Origin: Prochlorococcus sp. scB245a_519A13
Lineage (GTDB): Bacteria; Cyanobacteriota; Cyanobacteriia; PCC-6307; Cyanobiaceae
Direction of reading: 5' to 3'
NCBI GenBank assembly: GCA_000634415.1
Contig: JFNH01000167.1
Span: forward strand, 1 to 61,657
Length of the DNA stretch: 61,657 nt
The notes under the pieces are model-generated. The model made no database searches and was not told the DNA's origin. It was given only the letters and a program-made list of their open reading frames with translations. Positions 39,381-48,745 of this stretch are shown here, in pieces. The position numbers and the translations under genes are program-made. Within the stretch, counting starts at the first letter, position 1, and each line of letters starts with the position of its first letter.

Positions 39381-39857
39381 ATGCCATTACTTCTCTCAGG
39401 GAAAAAGTTTCATAACGATTTAAAAACTAACAAATGTCTCGCAATATTTGCTCCTCTTGAAGGTGGTTATGAAACTCGTCTTTTGAGGAGAATGAGGGCC
39501 AAAGGCTTTAAAACTTATATAACTTCAGCAAGAGGGCTTGGAGATCCAGAAGTTTTCTTGCTCAAATTGCATGGCGTTAGACCTCCTCACCTTGGTCATC
39601 AAAGTGTAGGAAGAAACGGAGCGCTTGGGGAAGTTCAACAAGTAATTCCACAAGCTTCTGAGTTATTTAATGAAAATGATAAAAATAAATTACTTTGGTT
39701 ATTAGAAGGGCAAGTATTATCTCAATCTGAATTAGAGAGCTTAATAGAGATTTGCACTAAGGATAATAAACTAACAATAGTTGTTGAAATGGGGGGTTCA
39801 AGAAAACTTGAATGGAAACCATTAAGTAATTATATTTTGGATGAATTTGAAAGTTAA
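39381..39857 (+). CDS. ndhN: NAD(P)H-quinone oxidoreductase subunit N
   Basis: A 158-aa cyanobacteria/chloroplast-specific subunit of the NDH-1 complex that carries PSI cyclic electron flow and respiration. It has [20 protein letters not shown] and [19 protein letters not shown], characteristic of NdhN, and no membrane span, as expected for a peripheral-arm protein. It is followed 5 nt later by ldpA. Confidence 0.94.
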   Translation: MPLLLSGKKFHNDLKTNKCLAIFAPLEGGYETRLLRRMRAKGFKTYITSARGLGDPEVFLLKLHGVRPPHLGHQSVGRNGALGEVQQVIPQASELFNENDKNKLLWLLEGQVLSQSELESLIEICTKDNKLTIVVEMGGSRKLEWKPLSNYILDEFES

Positions 39858-39862
39858 ATTGT

Positions 39863-40861
39863 TTGATTAAAACCAAGAATAAAAAAGATAAATGGATTAA
39901 GTTAATTTGTGGTGCCAGTAATGAAGATATTGTTGCCATAGAAGATTTATGTGCAATTTATACTGCTGCTGGTGTCGACTACATAGATGTTGCAGCAGAA
40001 GAATCTATAGTTTATGCAGCAAAAAAAGGAATCGATTGGGCTAAAAAAGTCTTTAAAAACTCCCCTGGATTAATGATAAGTATTAGTGATGGTAGTGATA
40101 TCCACTTTCGAAAAGCAAAATTTGATCCTTCAAAATGTCCCCCGAGTTGTCCAAGACCATGCGAAAAAGTATGCCCCACCTATGCAATTGATAATTTCGG
40201 AATTAAAGAAAGTAAATGTTATGGATGTGGAAGATGTTTAAATAGTTGTCCTCTAAATCTAATTAGTGAATATGAATATAATTTGTCAAAAAATGATTTA
40301 GCATTAACACTTCAAAAAATAAGGCCTAATGCAGTAGAAATTCATACAGAAATCAATCGCCTAGATTCTTTTACAAAAGTTGTAAGTATCCTTAAAAGTT
40401 CTGGAATGAAATTAGACAAGATATCTATTAGTTGTGGATTAAATCAATCTTTCAAAAAAGCCCAAGAGCCTGAAGATCTTTTGAAAGCTCTTTGGGAAAG
40501 ATATGAAATTCTGAATGAGCTAGATATTCCCCTTATTTGGCAACTAGATGGAAGGCCAATGTCTGGAGATCTTGCTCCTACAACAAGTAGAGATGCTGTT
40601 AAGTTGTTTGAAAAAATCGGTTCAGATCTTCCACCAGGATTAATTCAATTAGCAGGAGGAACAAATGAAAAAACTCATGAATTATTGAATTCAAACAATC
40701 TCCCAGATGGAATAGCATTTGGAAGTGCTGCAAGAAAAATTATGCAGCCCCTTATAGAATTTGCTCACAAAAATAACAAAAAACTCTATGAGTATCCTGA
40801 AATAATGGGTTTGGCGATCAAAAAAGCTCAGAAATTTCTAGAGCCATGGAAATCGAGCTAA
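39863..40861 (+). CDS. ldpA: LdpA-like iron-sulfur protein
   Basis: A 332-aa protein matching LdpA, a redox-sensing iron-sulfur protein that feeds light and redox input to the circadian system in Synechococcus elongatus. Two ferredoxin-type cysteine clusters are visible (CPPSCPRPCEKVCP and CYGCGRCLNSCP). The C-terminal half is a barrel-like domain with PLIWQLDGRPMSGD. The start is TTG 5 nt after ndhN, so the two are one operon. Prochlorococcus lacks kaiA, so this protein's role in clock input may differ (established for the lineage; role inferred). Confidence 0.88.
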   Translation: MIKTKNKKDKWIKLICGASNEDIVAIEDLCAIYTAAGVDYIDVAAEESIVYAAKKGIDWAKKVFKNSPGLMISISDGSDIHFRKAKFDPSKCPPSCPRPCEKVCPTYAIDNFGIKESKCYGCGRCLNSCPLNLISEYEYNLSKNDLALTLQKIRPNAVEIHTEINRLDSFTKVVSILKSSGMKLDKISISCGLNQSFKKAQEPEDLLKALWERYEILNELDIPLIWQLDGRPMSGDLAPTTSRDAVKLFEKIGSDLPPGLIQLAGGTNEKTHELLNSNNLPDGIAFGSAARKIMQPLIEFAHKNNKKLYEYPEIMGLAIKKAQKFLEPWKSS

Positions 40862-40964
40862 TTCAAATAATATTTTTATTTTTCAAAACTAGCGCCATGT
40901 TTATAAAAAATTTGTATTTTTTGGATAGAAAAAAATCTTCTCATGTATTAAAATGGTAATTCAA

Positions 40965-41036
40965 TGGGCCGTCGCCAAGTGGTAAGGCATCGGGTTTTGG
41001 TCTCGACATTCCTAGGTTCGAATCCTAGCGGCCCAG
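40965..41036 (+). tRNA. tRNA-Gln (UUG)
   Basis: A 72-nt tRNA. The acceptor stem is TGGGCCG with CGGCCCA, the anticodon loop TTTTGGT gives anticodon TTG, and the T-arm is CTAGGTTCGAATCCTAG. The discriminator is G and CCA is not encoded. It stands between ldpA and a HAD gene. Confidence 0.95.
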
Positions 41037-41052
41037 TTCTAATATTCAATTG

Positions 41053-41829
41053 GTGTCTTCTCAAAAAATTTTTCTATTTGATTTTGATGGAGTAATAGTT
41101 GATGGAATGCAAGAATATTGGCATAGCTCCTTGCTGACCTGTGAAAGATATTTAAATTCACCCAAAATTACTATTGATCAAAAACTTTATCAAGGAGTAC
41201 CAAATTCTTTCAAAGAAATTAGGCCTTGGGTTAAATATGGTTGGGAAATGATTCTAATTGTTCACGAAATTATAAAAACAGAAAATCCATTAAAAAGTGA
41301 TAATAAAGATGATTTCATTAATAATTATCATCAAAATTGCCAGAAGATATTAAATGAAAATTCCTGGATATCAGAAGATATACAAAAAATGTTAGATAAG
41401 TCTCGCAAGTACCAAATTGATAAAGATTTTAAATCGTGGGTAAATTTACATAAACCTTTTTTTGAAATTATAAATTTTATGAAAGAATTAAGCAAAAGAG
41501 GAATAAAAACTGGAGTCATAACAACTAAAGGTAAAATATTTGCAGAAAAAATTCTTAAACAATTAAATATTTTTCCAGAATTTATTTTTGGTTATGAATC
41601 AGGAACAAAAATCAAAATAGCTGAAAAACTTACACAAACTTATGAAATTTTAGGCTTTATAGAAGATAGAAAAAAAACTCTAATCGATATTAAACAAAAT
41701 TCAGAAACCTCTCACATTCCATGCTTCCTAGCTGATTGGGGATATTTGAAAGAATCAGATAAAAATCAGTTAAGTAATGAAATCAAATTATTAAAATTAG
41801 GAAACCTTGGAGAATTAGTTGCAATTTAA
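41053..41829 (+). CDS. HAD-superfamily hydrolase
   Basis: A roughly 258-aa HAD phosphatase-like protein with motif I LFDFDGVIVDG, motif II VITTKGK and a C-terminal FIEDRKKTL in place of motif IV. Cap-domain helices fill residues 20-130. The start is uncertain: TTG at 41050 and GTG at 41053 are adjacent, and I chose GTG. The substrate is unknown. The gene follows tRNA-Gln and precedes recA. Confidence 0.82.
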   Translation: MSSQKIFLFDFDGVIVDGMQEYWHSSLLTCERYLNSPKITIDQKLYQGVPNSFKEIRPWVKYGWEMILIVHEIIKTENPLKSDNKDDFINNYHQNCQKILNENSWISEDIQKMLDKSRKYQIDKDFKSWVNLHKPFFEIINFMKELSKRGIKTGVITTKGKIFAEKILKQLNIFPEFIFGYESGTKIKIAEKLTQTYEILGFIEDRKKTLIDIKQNSETSHIPCFLADWGYLKESDKNQLSNEIKLLKLGNLGELVAI

Positions 41830-41941
41830 AGATAATCAGCTAGAGTACAGATGTACTATAGTTTGTATTTATGAAGTTTGGTTTAAATAAAAATTTCCAA
41901 ATTTAGAATAATTACAAGAACTTTAACCGATAAATCAAACA

Positions 41942-43039
41942 ATGAGCCTTGAAGAAAAGAAAAAAACTGAATCAAAAGAAAAAGACAAGGCATTAAGTCT
42001 TGTCTTAGGTCAAATAGAAAGAAATTTTGGACGAGGTTCAATAATGAGACTTGGTGACGCCTCAAGAATGAAAGTAGAAACAATATCTACTGGAGCGCTA
42101 ACCTTAGATTTAGCATTAGGAGGAGGCTATCCAAAAGGAAGAGTAGTAGAAGTTTACGGACCAGAAAGTTCAGGAAAAACTACATTAACGCTTCACGCGA
42201 TTGCGGAAGTCCAAAAGAATGGAGGAGTAGCTGCATTTGTAGATGCTGAGCATGCACTCGATCCAGTTTATGCGGCATCTTTAGGTGTTGATGTTGAAAA
42301 TTTGTTAGTTTCACAGCCAGATACTGGTGAAATGGCTCTAGAAATAGTTGACCAACTTATAAGATCGAGTGCGGTAGATCTTGTAGTTGTTGACTCGGTC
42401 GCAGCACTAACTCCAAGAGCCGAGATAGAAGGAGAGATGGGAGATCACGTAATTGGAAGCCAAGCAAGGCTAATGAGCCAAGCAATGAGGAAAATAACAG
42501 GAAATATTGGCAAATCTGGATGTACGGTAATATTCCTGAATCAATTACGCCTAAAAATTGGCGTTACATACGGCAATCCAGAAACAACCACAGGAGGTAA
42601 TGCATTAAAATTTTACGCCTCAGTAAGACTTGATATCAGAAGAATTCAAACTCTTAAGAGAGGTACTGAGGAATATGGCATAAGAGCAAAAGTGAAAGTA
42701 GCAAAAAACAAAGTTGCACCACCATTTAGAATTGCAGAATTTGATATTCTCTTTGGGAAAGGTATTAGTACAACAGGATGCTTATTAGATTTAGCAGAAG
42801 AGACTAATATCATCATAAGGAGAGGTGCTTGGTATAGTTATGAAGGAGAAAATATTGGACAAGGAAGAGATAATACAATTATTTGGCTTGATCAAAACTT
42901 AGAAATCAGAAATAAAGTAGAATCTATGGTTAAAGAGAAATTAACAGAAGGAACTGAAGTTAGTTCTAATTCAATGAAAGCATTAAATAGTAATCCTGCT
43001 AATGCAATCGCTGTTAATGATATAAAAACAGTAGCTTAG
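41942..43039 (+). CDS. recA: Recombinase A
   Basis: A 365-aa RecA for homologous recombination and SOS-type repair. Walker A is GPESSGKTT (residues 73-81) and Walker [13 protein letters not shown]. Loop regions ([19 protein letters not shown]) and the [20 protein letters not shown] segment are canonical. The C-terminal tail is polar. It converges on a DUF2839-like gene with 2 nt between stops. Confidence 0.98.
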   Translation: MSLEEKKKTESKEKDKALSLVLGQIERNFGRGSIMRLGDASRMKVETISTGALTLDLALGGGYPKGRVVEVYGPESSGKTTLTLHAIAEVQKNGGVAAFVDAEHALDPVYAASLGVDVENLLVSQPDTGEMALEIVDQLIRSSAVDLVVVDSVAALTPRAEIEGEMGDHVIGSQARLMSQAMRKITGNIGKSGCTVIFLNQLRLKIGVTYGNPETTTGGNALKFYASVRLDIRRIQTLKRGTEEYGIRAKVKVAKNKVAPPFRIAEFDILFGKGISTTGCLLDLAEETNIIIRRGAWYSYEGENIGQGRDNTIIWLDQNLEIRNKVESMVKEKLTEGTEVSSNSMKALNSNPANAIAVNDIKTVA

Positions 43040-43041
43040 AT

Positions 43042-43287
43042 TTATAAAGAATCAGCTAAAGTCCACCACCCAGCAGCAGGGCCTATAAATCTCACTACAA
43101 TCCATAAGATTACTAACCCTCCAATTCCAAACCAACTGGCCTTGATACTTAATTTAATTAGGTTATCTCTTTGATTGATTGTAAAGGGAAGCCATTCAAA
43201 TAATCTTGGAGACTCATCAATTTTAGTTTTAGTATTATTTTTTTTTGGAGGTAAACCAAGTGTTTTACGTCTTTTTGCTTCTCCCAT
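43042..43287 (-). CDS. Small cyanobacterial membrane protein (DUF2839-like)
   Basis: An 81-aa protein beginning MGEAKRRKTLGLPPKK, the signature start of the cyanobacterial DUF2839 family. One hydrophobic span lies at about residues 50-72, followed by a short AAGWWTLADSL tail. The N-terminus is basic and should face the cytoplasm. Function unknown. It precedes the DinG-like gene's position on the same strand in reverse order and converges on recA. Confidence 0.8.
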   Translation of the reverse strand: MGEAKRRKTLGLPPKKNNTKTKIDESPRLFEWLPFTINQRDNLIKLSIKASWFGIGGLVILWIVVRFIGPAAGWWTLADSL

Positions 43288-43316
43288 ATTTCTTTAGTTA
43301 TTTACAAAATCATAAC

Positions 43317-44765
43317 CTAATCAAAAGGTAGCATATAGTTAATTTGTTTTGAAGGTTGAATGTTTTGCAAAAGTAATCTTCCCCAGTTTCTTTTATTTGC
43401 TCTTCCATCTAGGATTATTAACTTACCTGAATTTCTTCTTAAAGGAGAAATAGATCTTTCAAGTTTAATTCTAGCTTGAGGAAGAAAGAAGTCTCTAAAC
43501 CAATCTTGAGAAAGCTTCTTTTTATGAGAGACAGTAATTGCATTAATGGGTTCTGACATATTCGGAATCGGAAGTAAAGGAATGATAATTTGTTCTGGAA
43601 TTTGGATTAAATAAGAATTCATTATCCACCAGTCAAAACTAGAGCAAAGGATTTGATTTCTATCTGAGGGAATATTCTCTAGCAATACTCTCTTCCCGTA
43701 AGTAGCAGCTAATTCTGTAGCAAGATTAGTTTTTAAATCAATATCATCAGACAACACTAAAGTTAAACCCTTTCTAAAAAGTATTAACTTTTTGCATTTG
43801 TCCAAGATTGAATTGGTAAAAAGAGGATTATTAGGAAGCAACTGTTTAGAGGGTATATATAAAGAAATCTTTTTCTCTTCAAAATTACTCTTAAAATTAA
43901 TAACCAAGTCAATATCTAAACTATGCTTTTTAAAATACATTTGGAAAAAATTATCTTTTCTCAATGCTGATAAAAAAACAAATTTATTATTTGAAAAAAA
44001 TTCCTTAATTTGAAAAAGTTCATCTATTGGCTGTAAATACAAATTCCAATCTAAATTTGTATCGTTTAACTTTACCCAGCATGCCCAACCTTGAGATAAT
44101 GCTTTGTTGACGCTTAAAAATTTATCAGAAAAAAAAGAATTTTCATGAAAAAAGTTTGACAAGAAACTAATTTCTTTTTCATCTAAATTGATATAACTAT
44201 TTCCTAAGACCTTTCTCAAGAAGAATTTTTTCTTCAACGAATCATATACTTTTATAAATTTTTGATTGATTAATTCAAATTCTTTAAAATTTTTTGTCCA
44301 ATCCTTTTTAAGTAAAGAAATCCTAAAATAATTTTTTAAATCCTGTTTTATATCCTCAATTCCTGAATAAACTATTCGATGATTTCTAAGATTTCGAGAA
44401 TTGGGATCATTAAGAAAATTTTGGATAGTTATCAAGTGAACATGATGATTTGCAAAAATAAATTGATCATTTTTCAAGATGAAATTAAAACCTAGATTTT
44501 TCAATGAATCAATCTGAAATTGGCTTATAAATTGGATTTTTTCTTTAGATAAAATTAAAGTTGAATCCTCTTCCTTTAAAAATAAAGAAATCAAAATTGG
44601 AGGTAACCAATCATAGCTAGAGAAAATTTCTGAATTAATTAGATAGGTAGAATCATTTTCAATACATTTGGAAACTATCCTCCCAAAAGAATATATGTGC
44701 TTCCAATTAATACTTTGATCTCTCAAAAATTTTTTCAAATATTGATGACTTAAAATTTCAAGCAT
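43317..44765 (-). CDS. Degenerate DinG-like helicase-related protein
   Basis: A 482-aa protein whose last about 130 residues resemble the C-terminal domain of DinG/Rad3-type superfamily 2 helicases (SFDWWIMNSYLIQIPEQIII; LIILDGRANKRNWGRLLLQ). No Walker A GxGKT or DEAH box can be found in the N-terminal part, and the motif VI arginine-finger region (normally QGxGRxIR) reads LERSISPLRR. Helicase activity therefore looks lost. It is very rich in Lys, Asn and Phe. It may be a structural remnant under relaxed selection or a repurposed protein. Confidence 0.6.
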   Translation of the reverse strand: MLEILSHQYLKKFLRDQSINWKHIYSFGRIVSKCIENDSTYLINSEIFSSYDWLPPILISLFLKEEDSTLILSKEKIQFISQFQIDSLKNLGFNFILKNDQFIFANHHVHLITIQNFLNDPNSRNLRNHRIVYSGIEDIKQDLKNYFRISLLKKDWTKNFKEFELINQKFIKVYDSLKKKFFLRKVLGNSYINLDEKEISFLSNFFHENSFFSDKFLSVNKALSQGWACWVKLNDTNLDWNLYLQPIDELFQIKEFFSNNKFVFLSALRKDNFFQMYFKKHSLDIDLVINFKSNFEEKKISLYIPSKQLLPNNPLFTNSILDKCKKLILFRKGLTLVLSDDIDLKTNLATELAATYGKRVLLENIPSDRNQILCSSFDWWIMNSYLIQIPEQIIIPLLPIPNMSEPINAITVSHKKKLSQDWFRDFFLPQARIKLERSISPLRRNSGKLIILDGRANKRNWGRLLLQNIQPSKQINYMLPFD

Positions 44766-44860
44766 TTATAATTAATTTAATTTCAAAAACATGCAAAATT
44801 TATGAACCTAATATACAAAAAATTGGTATCAATAAAAGAGGGTCTTGAATTAATTAATTT

Positions 44861-45700
44861 ATGAAAATTGGAATAGTAGGATTAGGATTAATTGGTGGTT
44901 CTTTAGGATTAAAACTCCAAAGTCTAAATCATACAATTTATGGAATAGCAAATAATGAATTTAATGAAAAAAAAGCCAAGGATAAAAAACTTGCAAATTT
45001 TGTTAGCTGTGATCTGAGCTTATTAAAAAAATGTGAGCTAATAATCTTGGCACTGCCTATCAAAGATTTGATCAGTCCATCGCAACAATTAGTAGCATCA
45101 ATACCTAAGGAAACAATACTAACTGATGTAGGGTCTGTAAAAGAACCAATTGTAAATACATGGGAAAATTCACATCCTCTATTTATTGGATCTCATCCAA
45201 TGGCAGGCACAGAAAAAAAAGGGGTTGATTCAGGTTTTGAAGGTCTTTTTAAAAATGCAAAATGGATTATTACCCCAACACAAAATAGTGATTTAAATTC
45301 AGTCAGAACAATTTCCGAGCTCATAAAATCAATGGATTGTGAAATTTGCCAAGCTTCGCCAAAAGAGCATGATGAAGCAGTATCTCTAATTTCTCATTTG
45401 CCTATATTTTTAGCTTCTGCCCTCATAGAAACTGCGCAAACAAAAAATAATCAATCTTTATTAGATCTCTCGCAAAAATTAGCTGCTACAGGATTTGCTG
45501 ACACTTCGAGAGTTGGCGGAGGCAATGAACAACTAGGCCTTGATTTAGCTATTAATAATCAGATTAATGTTTTAAATTCCATAAATAATTTTAAAAATAA
45601 GCTGAATATACTGGAATCTCTTATTAAAGAAAAAAATTGGGATTTACTTTCTAAAAAACTTGCTGAAGCAAAAGAAAACAGACAAAATTTTATAAACTAA
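44861..45700 (+). CDS. tyrA: Prephenate/arogenate dehydrogenase
   Basis: Oxidative decarboxylation leading to tyrosine. The N-terminal Rossmann motif is GLGLIGGSLG (residues 7-16). HPMAGTEKKG and the SLISHLPIFLASAL helix are typical of TyrA. At 279 aa it lacks ACT or chorismate mutase domains. Cyanobacterial enzymes usually prefer arogenate and NADP (known for relatives). The 3' end overlaps that of convergent crtD by 11 nt. Confidence 0.93.
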   Translation: MKIGIVGLGLIGGSLGLKLQSLNHTIYGIANNEFNEKKAKDKKLANFVSCDLSLLKKCELIILALPIKDLISPSQQLVASIPKETILTDVGSVKEPIVNTWENSHPLFIGSHPMAGTEKKGVDSGFEGLFKNAKWIITPTQNSDLNSVRTISELIKSMDCEICQASPKEHDEAVSLISHLPIFLASALIETAQTKNNQSLLDLSQKLAATGFADTSRVGGGNEQLGLDLAINNQINVLNSINNFKNKLNILESLIKEKNWDLLSKKLAEAKENRQNFIN

Positions 45701-47195
45701 AATTTTCTATACCTTTGGAAGCTAAAATTTGCCTTGAAACCATTAATGCAGACTGACTAACACCTGCAGTCCCCTCTCCTGGATAAATCGAATCTCCACA
45801 TAACCATAAACCTTCAAAAGGTGTCCTACTTGATAATCCAAATAAACCAAAAATATCTGGATTTTGACCAAGCCCGCCTACTATTCCATTAGGTCTTTTT
45901 GTCCATTTTTCAAAGCCCAATGGAGTTGCTAATTCTCTATGTAGCCATTTTTCAGGATCAATATCAAATTGACTTTCTAATTCAAGGGATATTTTTTTCA
46001 TGAAACCATTTTTTTTCTTTAAGTAAGTTTGTTTATCTAGATCAAACCAATCTTTAGTTTTGGTAAAGATACTGGCAATTAAAGTAACCTCACCTTTTGG
46101 CGCTCTTCCATCGCCATCATCACTAATTGATACAAATAACGAACAAAATTCTTTTGAAACCAATTGATAATGATTGGAGAATGTTTTTTTAATATGTTCC
46201 TTTTTTAATGCTGAATAAAAAACTACAGCTCCACTTGGATCTGGCAAATTATTAAGTCGATTTTTATAATTTTTTTTTCTTTCTAAAGGATCTTTCAAAT
46301 GCTTGAGCAAAGATTGTGGAGGTGCGGTATAAATCACATCTTTTGCTTGATAAATAAATGATTTTTTTTTCGAATTAGCAGATAGTTGCCAACACATTTT
46401 TTCGTCGTCAAAAGTTATAGAATTAACTTCTTGTCCAAAAATTAAATTAACTCCAGTTTTAATTAATGAACTTTCTAATGCTTCACTTAAAGACTGCATA
46501 GATTTTTTAAGATGCCACAGACCATGTGGCTGTTGACACATCTGAAGAACAGTAGATCCATATAATGCTGCAGTACTATAAACGTCCTCTTGAGAATAAA
46601 GTTTTAGTTGAAGATTTAAGAATTTAATCAAGCGCTCATTCTTGGATAATCCACATATCCGCAATAGATCAAAGATAGTAGATTTAAGTAAGATACCTGT
46701 GACAAGGTTTGAAGGTACTAGTGCTTTGAGAAGTTGAGAAAAATCCCAAAAATTACTTATTGGTAATACAGGATTATTATTAGCAAATATCCAATTACTT
46801 TCATGTATTAGGGTACAAAGCTTCCAAAATCTTTGACTCCCAGGAAACTGCATTTCTCGTTCAGCAATCCATTTACTTTTTTCATACCAAATAGGTATAG
46901 GATTACCACCATCATTTAAATCAACAATGCAAGCAGGGTCTAAAATTGTGGCTTCTGGGGATGGAATATCTAAAAAATCAAAAATTCTAGAATGTATTCC
47001 TCCCTTCTCTAAACCAGCAACCTGAGTTGCGCCAACATCGAAAGTATAATTCTTTCTTTTAAAAGTACCGGCACATCCTCCGGCTTGAGTATGAGATTCG
47101 ATTAAAGTCACTGATAAGCCTTGTTTTGATAAAATCGCTGCAGAAGTTAGTCCTGCTATACCGGCGCCTACAACAATAACTTCAGACTTTTTCAT
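45690..47195 (-). CDS. crtD: CrtD-like carotenoid desaturase / phytoene dehydrogenase family
   Basis: A 501-aa FAD-dependent carotenoid oxidoreductase. The FAD-binding GAGIAGL (residues 10-16) and the C-terminal GLWLCGDSIYPGEGTAGVSQS motif of the CrtI/CrtD/CrtH group are present. Among cyanobacterial members it looks closest to the C-3',4' desaturase CrtD, but CrtH (carotene isomerase) cannot be excluded by eye. The start codon is 4 bp from that of the divergent fructosamine kinase. Confidence 0.8.
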   Translation of the reverse strand: MKKSEVIVVGAGIAGLTSAAILSKQGLSVTLIESHTQAGGCAGTFKRKNYTFDVGATQVAGLEKGGIHSRIFDFLDIPSPEATILDPACIVDLNDGGNPIPIWYEKSKWIAEREMQFPGSQRFWKLCTLIHESNWIFANNNPVLPISNFWDFSQLLKALVPSNLVTGILLKSTIFDLLRICGLSKNERLIKFLNLQLKLYSQEDVYSTAALYGSTVLQMCQQPHGLWHLKKSMQSLSEALESSLIKTGVNLIFGQEVNSITFDDEKMCWQLSANSKKKSFIYQAKDVIYTAPPQSLLKHLKDPLERKKNYKNRLNNLPDPSGAVVFYSALKKEHIKKTFSNHYQLVSKEFCSLFVSISDDGDGRAPKGEVTLIASIFTKTKDWFDLDKQTYLKKKNGFMKKISLELESQFDIDPEKWLHRELATPLGFEKWTKRPNGIVGGLGQNPDIFGLFGLSSRTPFEGLWLCGDSIYPGEGTAGVSQSALMVSRQILASKGIENFSL

Positions 47196-47199
47196 TAAA

Positions 47200-48078
47200 A
47201 TGCAAAAATTATCTCCTATTGAAATTAACGAAATTTGTGAAGAATTAGGTGAAACCTATCCAAAAAGTATTGAACAAGTACATGGTGGCGATATTCATAA
47301 TGCATGGCGAATAGAATTCTCAAACAAAAAGTTATTCCTTAAAAGAAACATTAGAAACAAAAAATTTCTTGAATTTGAAAAATATTGTCTCCAAAATTTG
47401 AGAAAATATATTAATCAAGAAAACTTAGTTATTCCTGAAGTTATTGCATATAAGAATATAAAAAATATAGAGATTCTTTTAATTGAATGGATAGATATGC
47501 ATAACTTTGACCAAAAAAAGCTTGGAAAAGGTTTAGGTGAATTGCACTTGAAATCAGCTGAATCTAACCCCAAAATGTTTGGCTTTCCAGTTGAGGGTTT
47601 TATCGGAACAACAGATCAGAAAAAAGGCTTGGAAGATAATTGGATAGATTGTTTTTTAAACTTAAGGATAATACCTCAATTATTAAGTCTTAAATCAAGA
47701 ATTTTAGATAAAGAAATTATAAATAAAGTTAAAGAAAAAATTCAATCAGAATTGCTGAATCACAAACCAATAAATGCTCTAGTTCATGGTGATTTATGGT
47801 CAGGCAATACAGGAATGGACAGAAATGGAAAGGGGGTTATATTTGACCCTGCATCTTGGTGGGCAGATAATGAAGTAGATATAGCTATGACAAAACTATT
47901 TGGAGGTTTTAGAAAAGAATTTTATGAAGAATACCATAGAATTTTTCCTATAAAAAACGGATTTGAAAAAAGAATTATTATTTATAATTTTTATCACATA
48001 TTGAATCACGCCAACATGTTTGGAGGAGGGTACTTAAACCAAGTTGAAGATTACGTAAAAGCAATTCTTAATATGTAA
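47200..48078 (+). CDS. Fructosamine / ketosamine-3-kinase family protein
   Basis: A 292-aa kinase of the fructosamine-3-kinase family, which phosphorylates glycated amines so that they break down (protein deglycation). Motifs seen: LFLKRN for the ATP lysine, LVHGDLWSGNTG with the catalytic Asp and Asn, and IFDPASWWADNEVDIAM. The start is 4 bp from the divergent crtD start. It converges on the CAAD gene with 7 nt between stops. Confidence 0.9.
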   Translation: MQKLSPIEINEICEELGETYPKSIEQVHGGDIHNAWRIEFSNKKLFLKRNIRNKKFLEFEKYCLQNLRKYINQENLVIPEVIAYKNIKNIEILLIEWIDMHNFDQKKLGKGLGELHLKSAESNPKMFGFPVEGFIGTTDQKKGLEDNWIDCFLNLRIIPQLLSLKSRILDKEIINKVKEKIQSELLNHKPINALVHGDLWSGNTGMDRNGKGVIFDPASWWADNEVDIAMTKLFGGFRKEFYEEYHRIFPIKNGFEKRIIIYNFYHILNHANMFGGGYLNQVEDYVKAILNM

Positions 48079-48085
48079 TCTTTAA

Positions 48086-48451
48086 CTACCCTAAATATGT
48101 CTTCTTAAGATTTTGTACCTTATCTAGAACAGCTTCACGATTTTCACTGGTACGAAGATTTTGCCAGCTCCATTGACCGACAACAATGACCCCTAGCAGT
48201 TCTAGTAAACCAGGAAGAATTGGGAAAAAGTTTATCGTGTCAATGACAACTTTAATTATTATCTGAGCTATTACGACAACAGCAATTATGCCTGCCGCCT
48301 TGCCATACTTGCCCATTTGAGTCCAATCAACATTACCAAGGGTTTCGTTGACTTTTCCCATAACATCAGAGTACTTGTCTGAAAAACTTTTGGTTTCTGA
48401 GCTTGTATCGGAGCCGGAGTCTTGGTTTGACTCTGGAGTGTTATCACTCAT
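48086..48451 (-). CDS. CAAD-domain (CURT1-like) membrane protein
   Basis: A 121-aa protein with an acidic, Ser-rich N-terminus, an amphipathic helix (DWTQMGKYGK), two hydrophobic spans (about 52-72 and 75-95) and a basic C-terminal helix. This is the layout of the CAAD domain, also found attached to cyanobacterial aminoacyl-tRNA synthetases, and of plant CURT1, which bends thylakoid grana. It is likely a thylakoid protein that shapes or clusters in the membrane (inference). The 294 nt upstream contain no gene. Confidence 0.85.
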   Translation of the reverse strand: MSDNTPESNQDSGSDTSSETKSFSDKYSDVMGKVNETLGNVDWTQMGKYGKAAGIIAVVVIAQIIIKVVIDTINFFPILPGLLELLGVIVVGQWSWQNLRTSENREAVLDKVQNLKKTYLG

Positions 48452-48745
48452 GAATTCAGTAAACTTAATATATGAACCAGACAGTATCGGAAAAAACGTC
48501 TATTGACTACCTTTTTGTTGTGCAAAATTCCGAACCGAAACATTTTGTATTTTTTTAGAGGCGTTGGTATATATGCTTTCTAAAGATATTTAAACTTAAA
48601 ATTGATTTATAAAAACTTCACATTATGGTCTTGTTCTAACAAAAACATTAATAAATTAGAGTAATAAGAAAAATTTAAAAGTCTAAAATTTTTATTTTAA
48701 TTATTATATTTTCATAGTTTATCTCGCAAAAATTAAAGGATTTCA

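Noticed and set aside
48452-48745. 294-nt gap searched for a small RNA or short gene
   Set aside because: Only AT-rich sequence with no Yfr-type motif, tRNA, hairpin with T-tract, or credible short reading frame.
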